Shown: piece by piece, positions 53,278 to 61,746 of the stretch
Layout of the letters: the number at the start of each line of letters is the position of its first letter
Position numbering within the stretch: the first letter of the stretch is position 1
NCBI RefSeq assembly: GCF_005280195.1
Contig: NZ_SZPR01000010.1
Span: 309,888-373,887 of the forward strand
Reading direction: 5' to 3'
Source of the DNA: Streptomyces galbus
GTDB taxonomy: Bacteria > Actinomycetota > Actinomycetes > Streptomycetales > Streptomycetaceae
Length of the DNA stretch: 64,000 bases
Position numbers and translations under genes: made by a program
The notes under the pieces: generated by a model
Told to the model about the DNA's origin: nothing
The model's database searches: none
What the model saw: only the letters and a program-made list of their open reading frames with translations

Positions 53278-54198
53278 ATGAGCTCCCCCACTGGGCCCGC
53301 GTCCGGCCTGCCAGTACGAATGCCGCGCCCCCGCCAGCCCGGGCGGCACCGCCGACCCGAGCCAGTGGCGGCTCCCGAGGGCGCGCCCGCGCTCGTCCTC
53401 GCGGTGCCGGGCACGCCGGGCGAGGCCACCCGCGGCCTCGCCGAGGAGGTCGTGAGCATCGCCCGCTCCGAGCTCCCCGGCCTGGACGCGCGCATCGGTT
53501 ACCTGGACGGGGACGACTCGGAGTACCCCACGCTCCAGTCCGTGCTCGCCCGGGTCGCCGAGGAGCGCACCGCGCGGTACGAGCTGGCCGTCGCGGCCGG
53601 CGCGGACGTGAAGGAGCCGGACGGCCCGGTCGCGGTCGTCGTGCCGCTGCTCGCCGGGCCGGACAGCGCCCTGCTGCGCCAGGTCCGCCAGGCCGTCATG
53701 GAGAGCCGCGTGGCGGCCGACCTCGCCGACGTGCTGGGCCCGCACCCGCTGCTCGCCGAGGCGCTGCACGTGCGGCTGTCCGAGGCGGGCCTGGCCCGCG
53801 CGGACCGCGCCCGCCTGTTCACCGTGGCGACGGCCGCCGACGGCATCATCCTCGCGTCGGTGGGCGGCGAGGAGGCCGTGCAGGCCGCCGGGATCACCGG
53901 CATGCTGCTCGCCGCGCGCCTCGCCGTGCCGGTGATGGCCGCCGCGCTCGACCAGGAGGGTTCCATCGCCTCCGTCGCCGAGCAGCTCCGCTCGTCGGGC
54001 TCCCAGCAGCTCGCCCTGGCGCCGTACCTGATCGGCCCGGAGATCGACGGCTCGCTGCTCGCCGCGGCGGCCGAGGAAGCCGGCTGCCCGGCGTCCGAGG
54101 CGCTCGGCCCGTACCCGGCGATCGGCAAGCTGGCGCTCGCCAAGTACACGACCGCCCTGGGCATCGCCCCGCAGCCGCAGGGCGCGCCGGTGCGCTGA
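53278..54198 (+). CDS. Sirohydrochlorin chelatase-like (CbiX fold), likely non-catalytic
   Basis: A 306-residue protein with two CbiX-like halves. The N-terminal active-site HGS/HGT of CbiX is replaced by LAVPGTPGEA. The linker GPHPLLAEALHVRL is intact, but the second half's PYLIGPEIDG lacks the usual histidine loop. Loss of the metal-contact histidines suggests it no longer inserts Co2+, Fe2+ or Ni2+ and may bind tetrapyrroles or act as a regulator. No cobalamin or siroheme genes are nearby. Confidence 0.75.
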   Translation: MSSPTGPASGLPVRMPRPRQPGRHRRPEPVAAPEGAPALVLAVPGTPGEATRGLAEEVVSIARSELPGLDARIGYLDGDDSEYPTLQSVLARVAEERTARYELAVAAGADVKEPDGPVAVVVPLLAGPDSALLRQVRQAVMESRVAADLADVLGPHPLLAEALHVRLSEAGLARADRARLFTVATAADGIILASVGGEEAVQAAGITGMLLAARLAVPVMAAALDQEGSIASVAEQLRSSGSQQLALAPYLIGPEIDGSLLAAAAEEAGCPASEALGPYPAIGKLALAKYTTALGIAPQPQGAPVR

Positions 54199-54224
54199 CC
54201 CGGCGTCGCCACGGCCGTACCACG

Positions 54225-54261
54225 CGAAGGGCCCGCTCCCCCGGAGGAGGCGGGCCCTTCG
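54225..54261 (+). terminator. Terminator of the CbiX-like gene
   Basis: CGAAGGGCCCGC (54225-54236) pairs perfectly with GCGGGCCCTTCG (54250-54261). The 13-base loop contains CTCC/GGAG and can extend the stem. It begins 27 bases after the stop. Confidence 0.9.
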
Positions 54262-54307
54262 TCGTGTCCGGAGCAGTGCCCGGGGTGCGGAGAGGTGCGC
54301 GGGACGC

Positions 54308-55369
54308 TCAGCGCGTCGCCGGTGCGGGGGCGTCGTCGAACACCACGCACGACGCCGCCGGTACGGCGATCGAGCCGCCCCGGGCCGGCCACCCGGTCGC
54401 CGGGTCGACGTCGAACCAGGTCACGTCGCCGGAGCGCTCGTTGGCGGCGTACAGGCGGCCGTCGGACAGGGTGAGCGCGCGCGGCCAGTGGCCGCCGCAG
54501 GGCACCGTGCCGACGAGCCGCAGGGCGTCGCCGCCGTCCTCGACGGCGAGCACCGACAGCACGTCCTCGCCGCGCGTCGCGGTCCACACGAACCGCCCGT
54601 CGGGCGCCACGACGATCCCCGACGGGTAGGCGTCGCCGGCCGGGACCGCCGGCAGCACCGGCACCTCGCCCAGCGGCTTCAGCGCCCCGTCGGAGGCGTC
54701 CCAGCGGCACACCGTGACGGACGGCGTGAGCTCGTTGACGACGTACGCGTGCGTGCCGTCGGGGTGGAAGGCCAGGTGGCGCGGCCCGGAGCCGGGACGC
54801 AGCGCGCTCTCACGGTGCACGGTGAGGGCGCCGTCGCGCAGCGTGCAGACCCGCACCGAGTCGGTGCCGAGGTCGACGCTGACCGCCCACCGCCCACTCG
54901 GGTCGGGCTGCACCTGGTGGGCGTGCGGGCCCTGCTGGCGGGGCGTGTACGGGCCCGAGCCGGTGTGGGCCAGGACGGCGGACGCGGCCCGGGCGAGCGT
55001 CCCGTCCGGGCGGACCGGGAGCGCGCTGACGCTGCCGGAGCCGTAGTTGGCGGTCAGGACGTGGCCGTCGTGCACGCTGAGGTGCGTGGGACCGCTCCCG
55101 CCGACCGGCACCGGAGGTCCGGTCCGCTCGGGCGTGTCGCCGGCCACCCGGTACGCGGCGACCGCGCCGTCCGAGGTCTCGCTGACCGCGTACAAGGTGG
55201 CCCCGTCCGGGGAGAGGGCCAGGTAGGAGGGGTCGGGCACACCGTTCACGCTGCTGAGCGCAGACAGCGCGCCGCTGTCCGGATCGACGGCCGCCGTCAC
55301 GATGCCGGGGCCGCCGGCTGCCGTGAACGACCCGATGAACGCCCGCCGCCGCATGCCGCCGTCCGCCAC
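54308..55369 (-). CDS. Lactonase-fold seven-bladed beta-propeller (6-phosphogluconolactonase-like)
   Basis: A 353-residue protein with GGGGAC seven bases before the GTG at 55369. It has an IGSFTAAGGPGIVTAAVDP opening, YLALSPDGATLYAVSE, HAHQVQPDPSGRWAVSVDLGTD, HLAFHPDGTHAYVVNEL and GGHWPRALTLSDGRLYAANE. These mark the Pgl/YncE-like lactonase propeller (PF10282). The histidines and acidic residues of the lactonase site are present. It may hydrolyse 6-phosphogluconolactone or another lactone. No clear signal peptide. Confidence 0.88.
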   Translation of the reverse strand: MADGGMRRRAFIGSFTAAGGPGIVTAAVDPDSGALSALSSVNGVPDPSYLALSPDGATLYAVSETSDGAVAAYRVAGDTPERTGPPVPVGGSGPTHLSVHDGHVLTANYGSGSVSALPVRPDGTLARAASAVLAHTGSGPYTPRQQGPHAHQVQPDPSGRWAVSVDLGTDSVRVCTLRDGALTVHRESALRPGSGPRHLAFHPDGTHAYVVNELTPSVTVCRWDASDGALKPLGEVPVLPAVPAGDAYPSGIVVAPDGRFVWTATRGEDVLSVLAVEDGGDALRLVGTVPCGGHWPRALTLSDGRLYAANERSGDVTWFDVDPATGWPARGGSIAVPAASCVVFDDAPAPATR

Positions 55370-55565
55370 CGCTGTCCCCTCTCGCCCTGTCCGGGTAGCC
55401 GCTGTCCCGAGTGACGGTAGCAGTCGATCTCGTGAGGTCTAGACCAAGAATGGCCACTTGACTGTGAGTCGTGCACGCGGCGACGGACGACGGCAGGGGG
55501 CGAGGGGCCGGGGCCCGCGTCCTCCCGCCTGCGCCTGTTGCGCCTGTTGCGGCTGTTGCGCCTCC

Positions 55566-57071
55566 TCAGGCGTCGACCAGCGTGGCTCGCACGGGCGTGC
55601 GCAGCGGGTGGGCGAGGTCGGCGAGGGCGCGCTCCAGGCCGTGCAGGTGGGCGAGCGGGCCGTGCGACGGGGACGGCTCGGGCGTCGTCAGGGGCGCGGG
55701 GGCCGGTGCGGTGAGCGGCTCGACGACTGCCGCCGGCCTGTCCGTGAGCGCTTCCACCGCGGCCTCGACCCGCCGGCAGGCCGCCGCGAGGCGCGCGTCG
55801 TGGGAGGCCTCCGGGTCGGTCGCGACGGCGACCAGCCCGCGGATCTCGCGGGCGCAGGTGTCGAGCAGGTCGAGGACGCGCCGGGCGCGCGCCTTGCGGG
55901 CGAGCACCGGGTTCAGCGGGTGCACCAGCGGCGCGACGGCGAGCCGCACGCGCCCGAGGAGCTGCTCCAGCTCGGCGACCCGCCGGGCCGGGTCGGCCGT
56001 CGGGTGCCCCGCGAGCCGGGCGGCGGCCTCCGCGGTGCAGGCGTGGACGCAGCGCAGGGCGCGCTGGATCCAGGCGTCGGTCACGGCGTGGGTGGTCACC
56101 GGCAGGACGAACAGCACGGCGAGCACCGCACCGAGGGCGCCGACGCCGGTCTCGGCGAGGCGCAAGGCCAGGAGGCCGGGGCTGAGGACGCCGAGGAGGC
56201 CGTAGAGCAGCTCGGCGAGCAGGGTCACCCAGAGCATCATCCAGGTGTAGGAGACGGCGGCCGTGTAGAAGATGCCGAAGACGCTGACGGCGACGAGCAC
56301 GGCCGTCGGCACGGGCGCCCCGGCGACCGGCACGGCGACGACCATGCCCAGGCCGATGCCGATGACGGTGCCGAGCACCCGGCGGAAGCCGCGGACCAGG
56401 GTCTCGCCCCGCGAGGTGGTGTTGACGAAGATCCACCAGGTGGCGCCGACCGCCCAGTACCAGCGCTGCCCGGACACGAGCTGGCCCACCACCAGGGCGA
56501 ATCCGGCACCCGCGGTGGCCTGCACGGCCTGGCGGGTGGTCACCCGGGCGAGACCGGTGCCGCCGGGCGGGGCGGGGACGGCGGCCGGGGGCGTGCGGCG
56601 CTCGTAGCACCAGGCGCCGAAGCGGACCGCCGCAGCGCTGAGCACGGACAGCGTGAGGGCCGCGTACAGCTCGGGGAGCTGCGCGGCGGTCGCGTGCAGG
56701 AACTGCGCGACGAAGAACATCATGAACGCGAAGACGCCCAGGCTGTGCCCGCGCGGACCCCAGCGGCGGGCGTAGACGCCCGCGCCCGTGACGGCGAGGA
56801 AGGCCAGGTCCCGGGCCACGGGGACGTCGTGGAGCAGCGCCGCGGCCGTGAGGACGGGCAGGCCGACGACGGGCAGCAGGACGGTGGTGACCGCCTGGCG
56901 GCGGACCGTCGCGTCGGCGACCGTGAAGAGGGCGAGCAGCGCGGCCAGTCCGCCGGTGACCGCCCCCGTCAGGGAGTGTCCGGCGAGGCCGCAGACCACG
57001 ACGGCCAGCCCGATGCCGAGGACGGCCCGGGCGGCGAAGCGCAGCCGCGCCCGCCCCGGGTCCGGAGCCAC
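55566..57071 (-). CDS. FUSC-family membrane protein
   Basis: A protein of about 501 residues with two clusters of transmembrane helices and cytoplasmic coiled segments, as in FUSC/YccS exporters. The start is placed at GTG 57071 (VAPDPGRARLRF) with AAGAGG six bases upstream. GTG 57089 and ATG 57194 are in-frame alternatives. It shares its fold, but little sequence, with the FUSC gene at 21138. It is divergent from an Lrp/AsnC regulator. The substrate is unknown. Confidence 0.85.
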   Translation of the reverse strand: MAPDPGRARLRFAARAVLGIGLAVVVCGLAGHSLTGAVTGGLAALLALFTVADATVRRQAVTTVLLPVVGLPVLTAAALLHDVPVARDLAFLAVTGAGVYARRWGPRGHSLGVFAFMMFFVAQFLHATAAQLPELYAALTLSVLSAAAVRFGAWCYERRTPPAAVPAPPGGTGLARVTTRQAVQATAGAGFALVVGQLVSGQRWYWAVGATWWIFVNTTSRGETLVRGFRRVLGTVIGIGLGMVVAVPVAGAPVPTAVLVAVSVFGIFYTAAVSYTWMMLWVTLLAELLYGLLGVLSPGLLALRLAETGVGALGAVLAVLFVLPVTTHAVTDAWIQRALRCVHACTAEAAARLAGHPTADPARRVAELEQLLGRVRLAVAPLVHPLNPVLARKARARRVLDLLDTCAREIRGLVAVATDPEASHDARLAAACRRVEAAVEALTDRPAAVVEPLTAPAPAPLTTPEPSPSHGPLAHLHGLERALADLAHPLRTPVRATLVDA

Positions 57072-57381
57072 GAACACCCTCTTCAACACTGTGTACCGCC
57101 CCCTGTGCGACAACTGCGGACAACTCCGGGCGCCGGTCGGTGCACCGGCATGGAAAAGGCGCCGCGGGATCCGCAGCGCCATCGACCCCACCATGAGAGC
57201 ATCCCGGACGCCATCTGCTCAAGCCACCTCCGTCCCACTGGTCCATTGGCCCACCAGAGGTCGGTGCCGGCGGGCCGTCGGCGAGCCAACGGACCAGGGC
57301 GTGCGGCTCAGCGGTGCGGCATGGGGCTGGGCCATTGGTACAGTCGGCGCGATCAGGTACGGAGCGAGGAGGCCGGGCGCC

Positions 57382-57858
57382 ATGGCCGTGGACGAGTTGG
57401 ACACCCGCATCCTCAGGCTGCTCCTCGAGCAACCGCGCACCAGCGTCCGCGAGTACGCCCGCGTCCTGGGCGTGGCCCGGGGCACCCTGCAGGCCCGTCT
57501 GGACCGCCTGGAGCGGGACGGCGTGATCACCGGGACGGGGCCCTCCCTCTCCCCCGCGGCGCTGGGCCACCCGGTGCTGGCGTTCGTGCACATCGAGGTC
57601 ACCCAGGGGCACCTCGACGACGTGGGCGACGCGCTGGCCGGGGTACCGGAGATCGTCGAGGCCTTCTCGATCACGGGCGGCGGGGACCTACTCACCCGGG
57701 TCGTCGCCCGGGACAACGCCCACCTCGAGGACGTCATCCAGAAGCTGATCAGCCTGCCGGGCGTGGTCCGCACCCGCACGGAGGTCGCCCTGCGCGAACG
57801 CGTGCCGCACCGGCTGCTGCCGCTGGTGGAGGAGATCGGGCGGGCGACCGGGAAGTAG
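57382..57858 (+). CDS. Lrp/AsnC-family transcriptional regulator
   Basis: A 158-residue protein with GAGGAGG nine bases before the ATG. The HTH is LDTRILRLLLEQPRTSVREYARVLGVARGTLQARLDRLERDGVI. The RAM/AsnC ligand domain follows with VLAFVHIEVTQG, VEAFSITGGGDLLTRVVARDN and VVRTRTEVALRERV. It likely senses an amino acid and may control the divergent FUSC gene, which would fit amino-acid or aromatic efflux. Confidence 0.92.
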   Translation: MAVDELDTRILRLLLEQPRTSVREYARVLGVARGTLQARLDRLERDGVITGTGPSLSPAALGHPVLAFVHIEVTQGHLDDVGDALAGVPEIVEAFSITGGGDLLTRVVARDNAHLEDVIQKLISLPGVVRTRTEVALRERVPHRLLPLVEEIGRATGK

Positions 57859-57989
57859 CCGGGAGGGGCTGCGGTCACGGAACACCGATACGGGGCCGTC
57901 CCGCGACCTCCGACCCGCGACCCGCGAGGCGACCGGTGAGCGATGGCCCTCGCTGCGAGCCGCAGCCCGTGCTACGTCCGCGGCCTGCG

Positions 57990-58808
57990 CTACGACCGGC
58001 GGCGCGGCCGTCCGCTGCCGCCGCTGCGTCCGCCGCCACCGCTCCGCCCGCGGGGCGCTCCGCCGGAGCGGGTGCCGCCGGACCGTGTACCACCGCCGGA
58101 TCGCGTGCCGCCGCCGGTGGGCTTCCCACCGGCACTCTTCGCGGAAGCCTTCCCGCCGGCCTTCCCGCCGCGCTTGTCGTCCGCCTGCTCCGGCTTCGTG
58201 CGGCCCCGCGTGCTGTTGACCGTGCGGCCGCGGACGATGCCGATGAAGTCCTCCACCAGGTCGGTGGTGGCCTCCTCCGGCCAGGACAGCGCGACACCCG
58301 ACCGGGGCGCGTCGGTGAGCGGGCGGTAGGTGAGGTCGCGGCGGTGGTGCAGGCGGGCCAGGGACTGGGGCACGAACAGGACGCCGATCCCGGCCGCGAC
58401 CAGTTCGATCGCGTCGGCCGTGGTGGCCGGGCGCTCGAAGGCGGGCTCGCCGGGCGGCCGGTCCCAGCCGAGGACGTCGTCCAGCGGGTGCAGGACGACC
58501 TCCTCGGCGAGGTCGTCGAGGCTCACCTCGTCCGCCGCGGTCACCAGGTGGTCCTTGGGGACCACGACGACGGTGGTCTCCGTGTAAAGAGGGATCGCGC
58601 TGAACACCGTACGGTCGACCGGCAGCCGGACCAGGCCGGCGTCGGCGTCGCCGTCGCGCAGCAGGACGGGTGCCTCGGCGGCGGTCGTCTGCAGGAGGGT
58701 GAGGGGGGTGTCCGGGTGGCGTTCGCTCCAGACCCGCACCCACTTGGCGGGCATCACTCCGGGGACGTAGGCCAGCCGGAACGTGGGGGAATCCGCCGAG
58801 TCAGTCAC
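57990..58808 (-). CDS. LysR-type effector domain without a DNA-binding domain
   Basis: A 272-residue protein. Residues 1-195 are a LysR substrate-binding domain (FRLAYVPGVMPAKWVRVW, LRDGDADAGLVRL, VVVPKDHLV, VAAGIGVLFVPQSLA). No helix-turn-helix precedes it, and the sequence upstream of the GTG gives no room for one. The tail from about residue 200 is Lys/Gly/Arg/Ser-rich with three GGTRSGG-like units and ends RPRRRS. Such a basic tail could touch DNA or a partner. It is divergent from DUF5997, with which I recall it being paired in actinobacteria. Confidence 0.85.
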   Translation of the reverse strand: MTDSADSPTFRLAYVPGVMPAKWVRVWSERHPDTPLTLLQTTAAEAPVLLRDGDADAGLVRLPVDRTVFSAIPLYTETTVVVVPKDHLVTAADEVSLDDLAEEVVLHPLDDVLGWDRPPGEPAFERPATTADAIELVAAGIGVLFVPQSLARLHHRRDLTYRPLTDAPRSGVALSWPEEATTDLVEDFIGIVRGRTVNSTRGRTKPEQADDKRGGKAGGKASAKSAGGKPTGGGTRSGGGTRSGGTRSGGAPRGRSGGGGRSGGSGRPRRRS

Positions 58809-58867
58809 CCGGTCAAGGTTACCGGCTGTGGTCAGGGCCCTTCCCCGCGGCGGATAGGCTGGACGGC

Positions 58868-59257
58868 ATGACGTCGCACCAGAGCGCCCAGACCATGAAG
58901 CCCGCGACCGCGGCGAAGAAGCTGGGCGTGTACCTCCCCGCCACCCCCGCCGAGTTCCAGCAGGGGTCCGTCTCGCGCACCGAGCTGGACGAGCTCCAGG
59001 CGAACCCGCCCGAGTGGCTGCGCGAGCTGCGGCACAACGGGCCGCACCCGCGTCCGGTGGTCGCCGCGAAGCTCGGCGTGTCCATCTCGGGCCTGGCCCG
59101 GGGCGGTGTGACGGAGGCGCTCACCACGGAGCAGATCGAGGCGCTGAAGAGCGAGATGCCGGAGTGGCTGGCCAAGGAGCGCGCCACGCAGGCGGAGGTG
59201 CGCAAGGAGGCGGCCCGCCTCAAGCAGCGCGACGCCGAGCGCGCCGACTCCGCCTGA
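58868..59257 (+). CDS. DUF5997 protein with HTH-like segment
   Basis: A 129-residue protein. KPATAAKKLGVYLPATPAEFQ near the N-terminus and RPVVAAKLGVSISGLARGG near the middle both look like helix-turn-helix cores. Charged C-terminal helices follow (EWLAKERATQAEVRKEAARLKQRDAE). The role is not known. It is divergent from the HTH-less LysR effector domain, so it may supply the missing DNA-binding part. It overlaps the convergent EamA gene by 38 bases. Confidence 0.75.
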   Translation: MTSHQSAQTMKPATAAKKLGVYLPATPAEFQQGSVSRTELDELQANPPEWLRELRHNGPHPRPVVAAKLGVSISGLARGGVTEALTTEQIEALKSEMPEWLAKERATQAEVRKEAARLKQRDAERADSA

Positions 59258-60194
59258 CCGACGGCCGCTTCGGGGCCCGCCCGGAGGGGGCCAGGATGCT
59301 GAGGGCGTTCGCGAGGACCACGGCCGCGACCGCCGCCCAGTCCAGCAGGCCGAGCCGCTGGCCCAGGCCGATCCACCCGACCAGTGCGGCGAGCACCGGG
59401 TTGACGCTCATGAACAGGCCGAAGGCCGCCGCGGGCACCCGGCGCAGGGTGAACAGGTCGGCGAGGTAGGGCACGGCCGAGGACAGCACGCCGGCGGTGA
59501 CCGCGCAGCCCAGGGCCGGGAGGGTCGGCGGGGTGCGGACCGCGAGGACGACACCGACCGGCAGGAACACCAGCGCCGACACCAGCGCGGCCGCCGCCGA
59601 GCCCTCGGCGCCGGGCAGGCGCCGGCCGACGGTCCGGTTGAGCAGGATGTACGACGCCCAGCAGGCCGCGGCCAGCAGGCCCAGGCCCATCCCGACGTAG
59701 TCCGTCGACGGCTGCGGGCGCATCAGCGTGACCGCGCCCGCCGCGGCGGCCACCGCACAGCACGCGTCCACCCGGCGGCGCGCGGCCGCCAGGGCCAGGG
59801 TGAGGGGCCCGAGGAACTCCAGGGTCACCGCGAGCCCGAGGCCGATCCGGTCGATCGCCGTGTAGAGGGACAGGTTCATGGTCCCGTAGACCAGCGCGAG
59901 CAGCAGGACCGGTGTCCACTCCCGCCGCGTGAACGAGCGCAGCCGGGGACGGCCCACGGCGAGCAGGACGACCGCGGCGACGTACTGCCGTACCGCGACG
60001 ACCCCGGCGGGCCCGAGCACCGGGAAGGCGAGCGAACCGATCGCCGCGCCGGTCTGGTTGGACACCCCGCTGCCGACCATGGCGGCCACACCGGCCGCTC
60101 GGCCTCCGGACGGGGCCGGCGCGGGGGACGGCTGGGGACCCGGCGGCGTCAGCGGCGCAGGGGTCCCGGCGGCGGAGGGGGAGGCGGCGGACAT
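59220..60194 (-). CDS. EamA-family (DMT) transporter
   Basis: A 324-residue protein with ten hydrophobic helices in two EamA repeats. LEFLGPLTLALA and the second GLFMSVNPVLAALVGWIGLGQRL are the repeat signatures. A Pro/Ala-rich N-terminal tail and a basic C-terminal tail frame it. ATG 60194 is chosen; an in-frame ATG at 60251 would add 19 residues and cross the LysR operator. It exports or imports a small metabolite, RhtA-like. It is divergent from a LysR regulator. Confidence 0.9.
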   Translation of the reverse strand: MSAASPSAAGTPAPLTPPGPQPSPAPAPSGGRAAGVAAMVGSGVSNQTGAAIGSLAFPVLGPAGVVAVRQYVAAVVLLAVGRPRLRSFTRREWTPVLLLALVYGTMNLSLYTAIDRIGLGLAVTLEFLGPLTLALAAARRRVDACCAVAAAAGAVTLMRPQPSTDYVGMGLGLLAAACWASYILLNRTVGRRLPGAEGSAAAALVSALVFLPVGVVLAVRTPPTLPALGCAVTAGVLSSAVPYLADLFTLRRVPAAAFGLFMSVNPVLAALVGWIGLGQRLGLLDWAAVAAVVLANALSILAPSGRAPKRPSVRRSRRARRRAA

Positions 60195-60245
60195 ACCCGG
60201 AGCGTGCACCCGTTCCGCCGTTGCGCAAAATGCATTCTTCGGCCG

Positions 60246-60260
60246 GTCCATACGATGGAC
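60246..60260. promoter_or_regulatory. LysR-type T-N11-A box
   Basis: GTCCATACGATGGAC is a perfect dyad of 6-bp arms and contains T-N11-A (60247-60259), the classic LysR binding pattern. It sits between the EamA and LysR genes. Confidence 0.7.
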
Positions 60261-60262
60261 GC

Positions 60263-61159
60263 ATGGATGGTGGGAACGAGCAGGTCGGGCCGCGCGGGGA
60301 CGTGCGGGACGTGGAGCTGCGGCAGTTGCGCTGTCTGGTGACGATCGTCGACGAGGGCGGGTTCACGGACGCCGCCGCCGTGCTCGGCGTCTCCCAGGCG
60401 GCCGTCTCGCGCACCTTGGCCTCCCTGGAACGGGCCCTGGGCGTACGGCTGTTGCGGCGGACCTCGCGGGTGGTGGCGCCGACCGCCACGGGGCTGCGGG
60501 TGGTGGCGCACGCGCGGCGGGTGCTCGGCGAGGTGGACGCCCTGGTGCAGGAGGTGGCCTCGGGCCACACCCGGCTGCGGATCGGGTACGCCTGGTCGGC
60601 GGTCGGCCGGCACACGGTCGCGTTCCAGCGGCAGTGGGCCGAGCGGCATCCCGGGACCGAGCTGCACCTCGTGCGCGTCAACGCGAGCAGCGCCGGTCTG
60701 GCGGAGGGCGCCTGCGACCTCGCGGTGGTGCGCCGGCCGCTGGACGAACGCCGCTTCGACACCGCGATCGTGGGTCTCGAGCGGCGGCTGTGCGCGCTGG
60801 CCGCCGACGATCCCCTGGCCCGGCGCCGGTCAGTGCGCCTCGCCGACCTGGGCGGCCGGACCCTGCTGATCGACCGGCGCACCGGCACCACGACCCCGGA
60901 GCTGTGGCCGCCGGAGGCGAGGCCGGCCGTGGAGGACACCCACGACGTGGACGACTGGCTGACCGTGATCGCCACGGGGCGCTGCGTCGGGGTGACCGCC
61001 GAGTCGACGGCCAACCAGTACCCGCGGCCGGGTGTGGTGTACCGGCCGGTGCGTGACGCCGAGCCGGTCGCCGTGCGCCTGGCCTGGTGGCGGGACGACC
61101 CGCACCCGGCGGCCCAGGCCGTCATCGAGCTGCTGACCGCCCTCTACCGCACACCGTGA
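60263..61159 (+). CDS. LysR-family transcriptional regulator
   Basis: A 298-residue protein. The HTH is ELRQLRCLVTIVDEGGFTDAAAVLGVSQAAVSRTLASLERALGVRLLRR. The effector domain begins LRIGYAWSAVG. ATG 60263 lies two bases after the operator; GTG 60302 is an in-frame alternative at the family's usual start. Neither has a good Shine-Dalgarno sequence. It is divergent from the EamA transporter, its likely target. Confidence 0.9.
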   Translation: MDGGNEQVGPRGDVRDVELRQLRCLVTIVDEGGFTDAAAVLGVSQAAVSRTLASLERALGVRLLRRTSRVVAPTATGLRVVAHARRVLGEVDALVQEVASGHTRLRIGYAWSAVGRHTVAFQRQWAERHPGTELHLVRVNASSAGLAEGACDLAVVRRPLDERRFDTAIVGLERRLCALAADDPLARRRSVRLADLGGRTLLIDRRTGTTTPELWPPEARPAVEDTHDVDDWLTVIATGRCVGVTAESTANQYPRPGVVYRPVRDAEPVAVRLAWWRDDPHPAAQAVIELLTALYRTP

Positions 61160-61286
61160 CGCCTCGGGCCGGAAGGGCACGTCCCCTGCGGGGCGGTGAC
61201 GCCGAGGTCGCTCCCTCGCCCCCCGCATGGCTACGATCGGCCTCAGGTGCACCGGAGTGGGTGTGATGAGGCTGTTGGGGGTTGGG

Positions 61287-61676
61287 ATGGTTGCCGGTCG
61301 TGTGGTGCGTTTCGACAGCGCGCGGGGTTATGGGTTCATCGCCCCCGACGACGGCGGGGAGGATGTCTTCCTGCACGTCAACGACATGTTGATGCCCGAG
61401 TCGCAGGTGCGGCGGGGCATCGTGGTGGAGTTCGAGATCGAGGACGGCGAGCGCGGGCCGAAGGCGTCGTCGGTGCGCCTCGCGCGCGGGGACGACGGCA
61501 AGCCGCTCGGCCTGGACGACGACATGATGTGCGACGTGCTCAACACGGAGGAGTTCACCCGCGAGGTCACCGAGTCGCTGCTCGCGGCGGCGCCCACGCT
61601 GACCGCCGAGCAGATCCTCCAGGTGCGGGCCGGGCTGGCCCAGTTCGCCAAGCACCACGGCTGGGTCGAGGGCTGA
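61287..61676 (+). CDS. Cold-shock-domain protein with C-terminal extension
   Basis: A 129-residue protein. The first 65 residues are a cold-shock domain with both RNA-binding motifs: RVVRFDSARGYGFIAPDDG (RNP1-like) and DVFLHVNDM (RNP2-like). The second half is acidic and helical (LDDDMMCDVLNTEEFTREVTESLLAAAP, LTAEQILQVRAGLAQFAKHHGW), an addition not in the small Csp proteins. It probably binds single-stranded nucleic acid. The leader is G-rich (GGGGG before the ATG). Confidence 0.9.
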   Translation: MVAGRVVRFDSARGYGFIAPDDGGEDVFLHVNDMLMPESQVRRGIVVEFEIEDGERGPKASSVRLARGDDGKPLGLDDDMMCDVLNTEEFTREVTESLLAAAPTLTAEQILQVRAGLAQFAKHHGWVEG

Positions 61677-61684
61677 CGCTGCCC

Positions 61685-61746
61685 CTAGGTCGTGTCCGCA
61701 AAGTCCCGTCGTCCGCGGCAGGCGGGACTTTGCGGACACGGCCTAG
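61685..61746. repeat. 62-bp near-perfect inverted repeat, MITE-like or terminator
   Basis: Twenty-four-base arms (61685-61708 and 61723-61746) differ at one base and enclose 14 bases. The ends are CTAG on both sides, like the duplicated target of some IS5-group elements. It starts eight bases after the cold-shock stop and contains the SRPBCC stop codon, so it also can terminate both converging transcripts. Confidence 0.75.
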
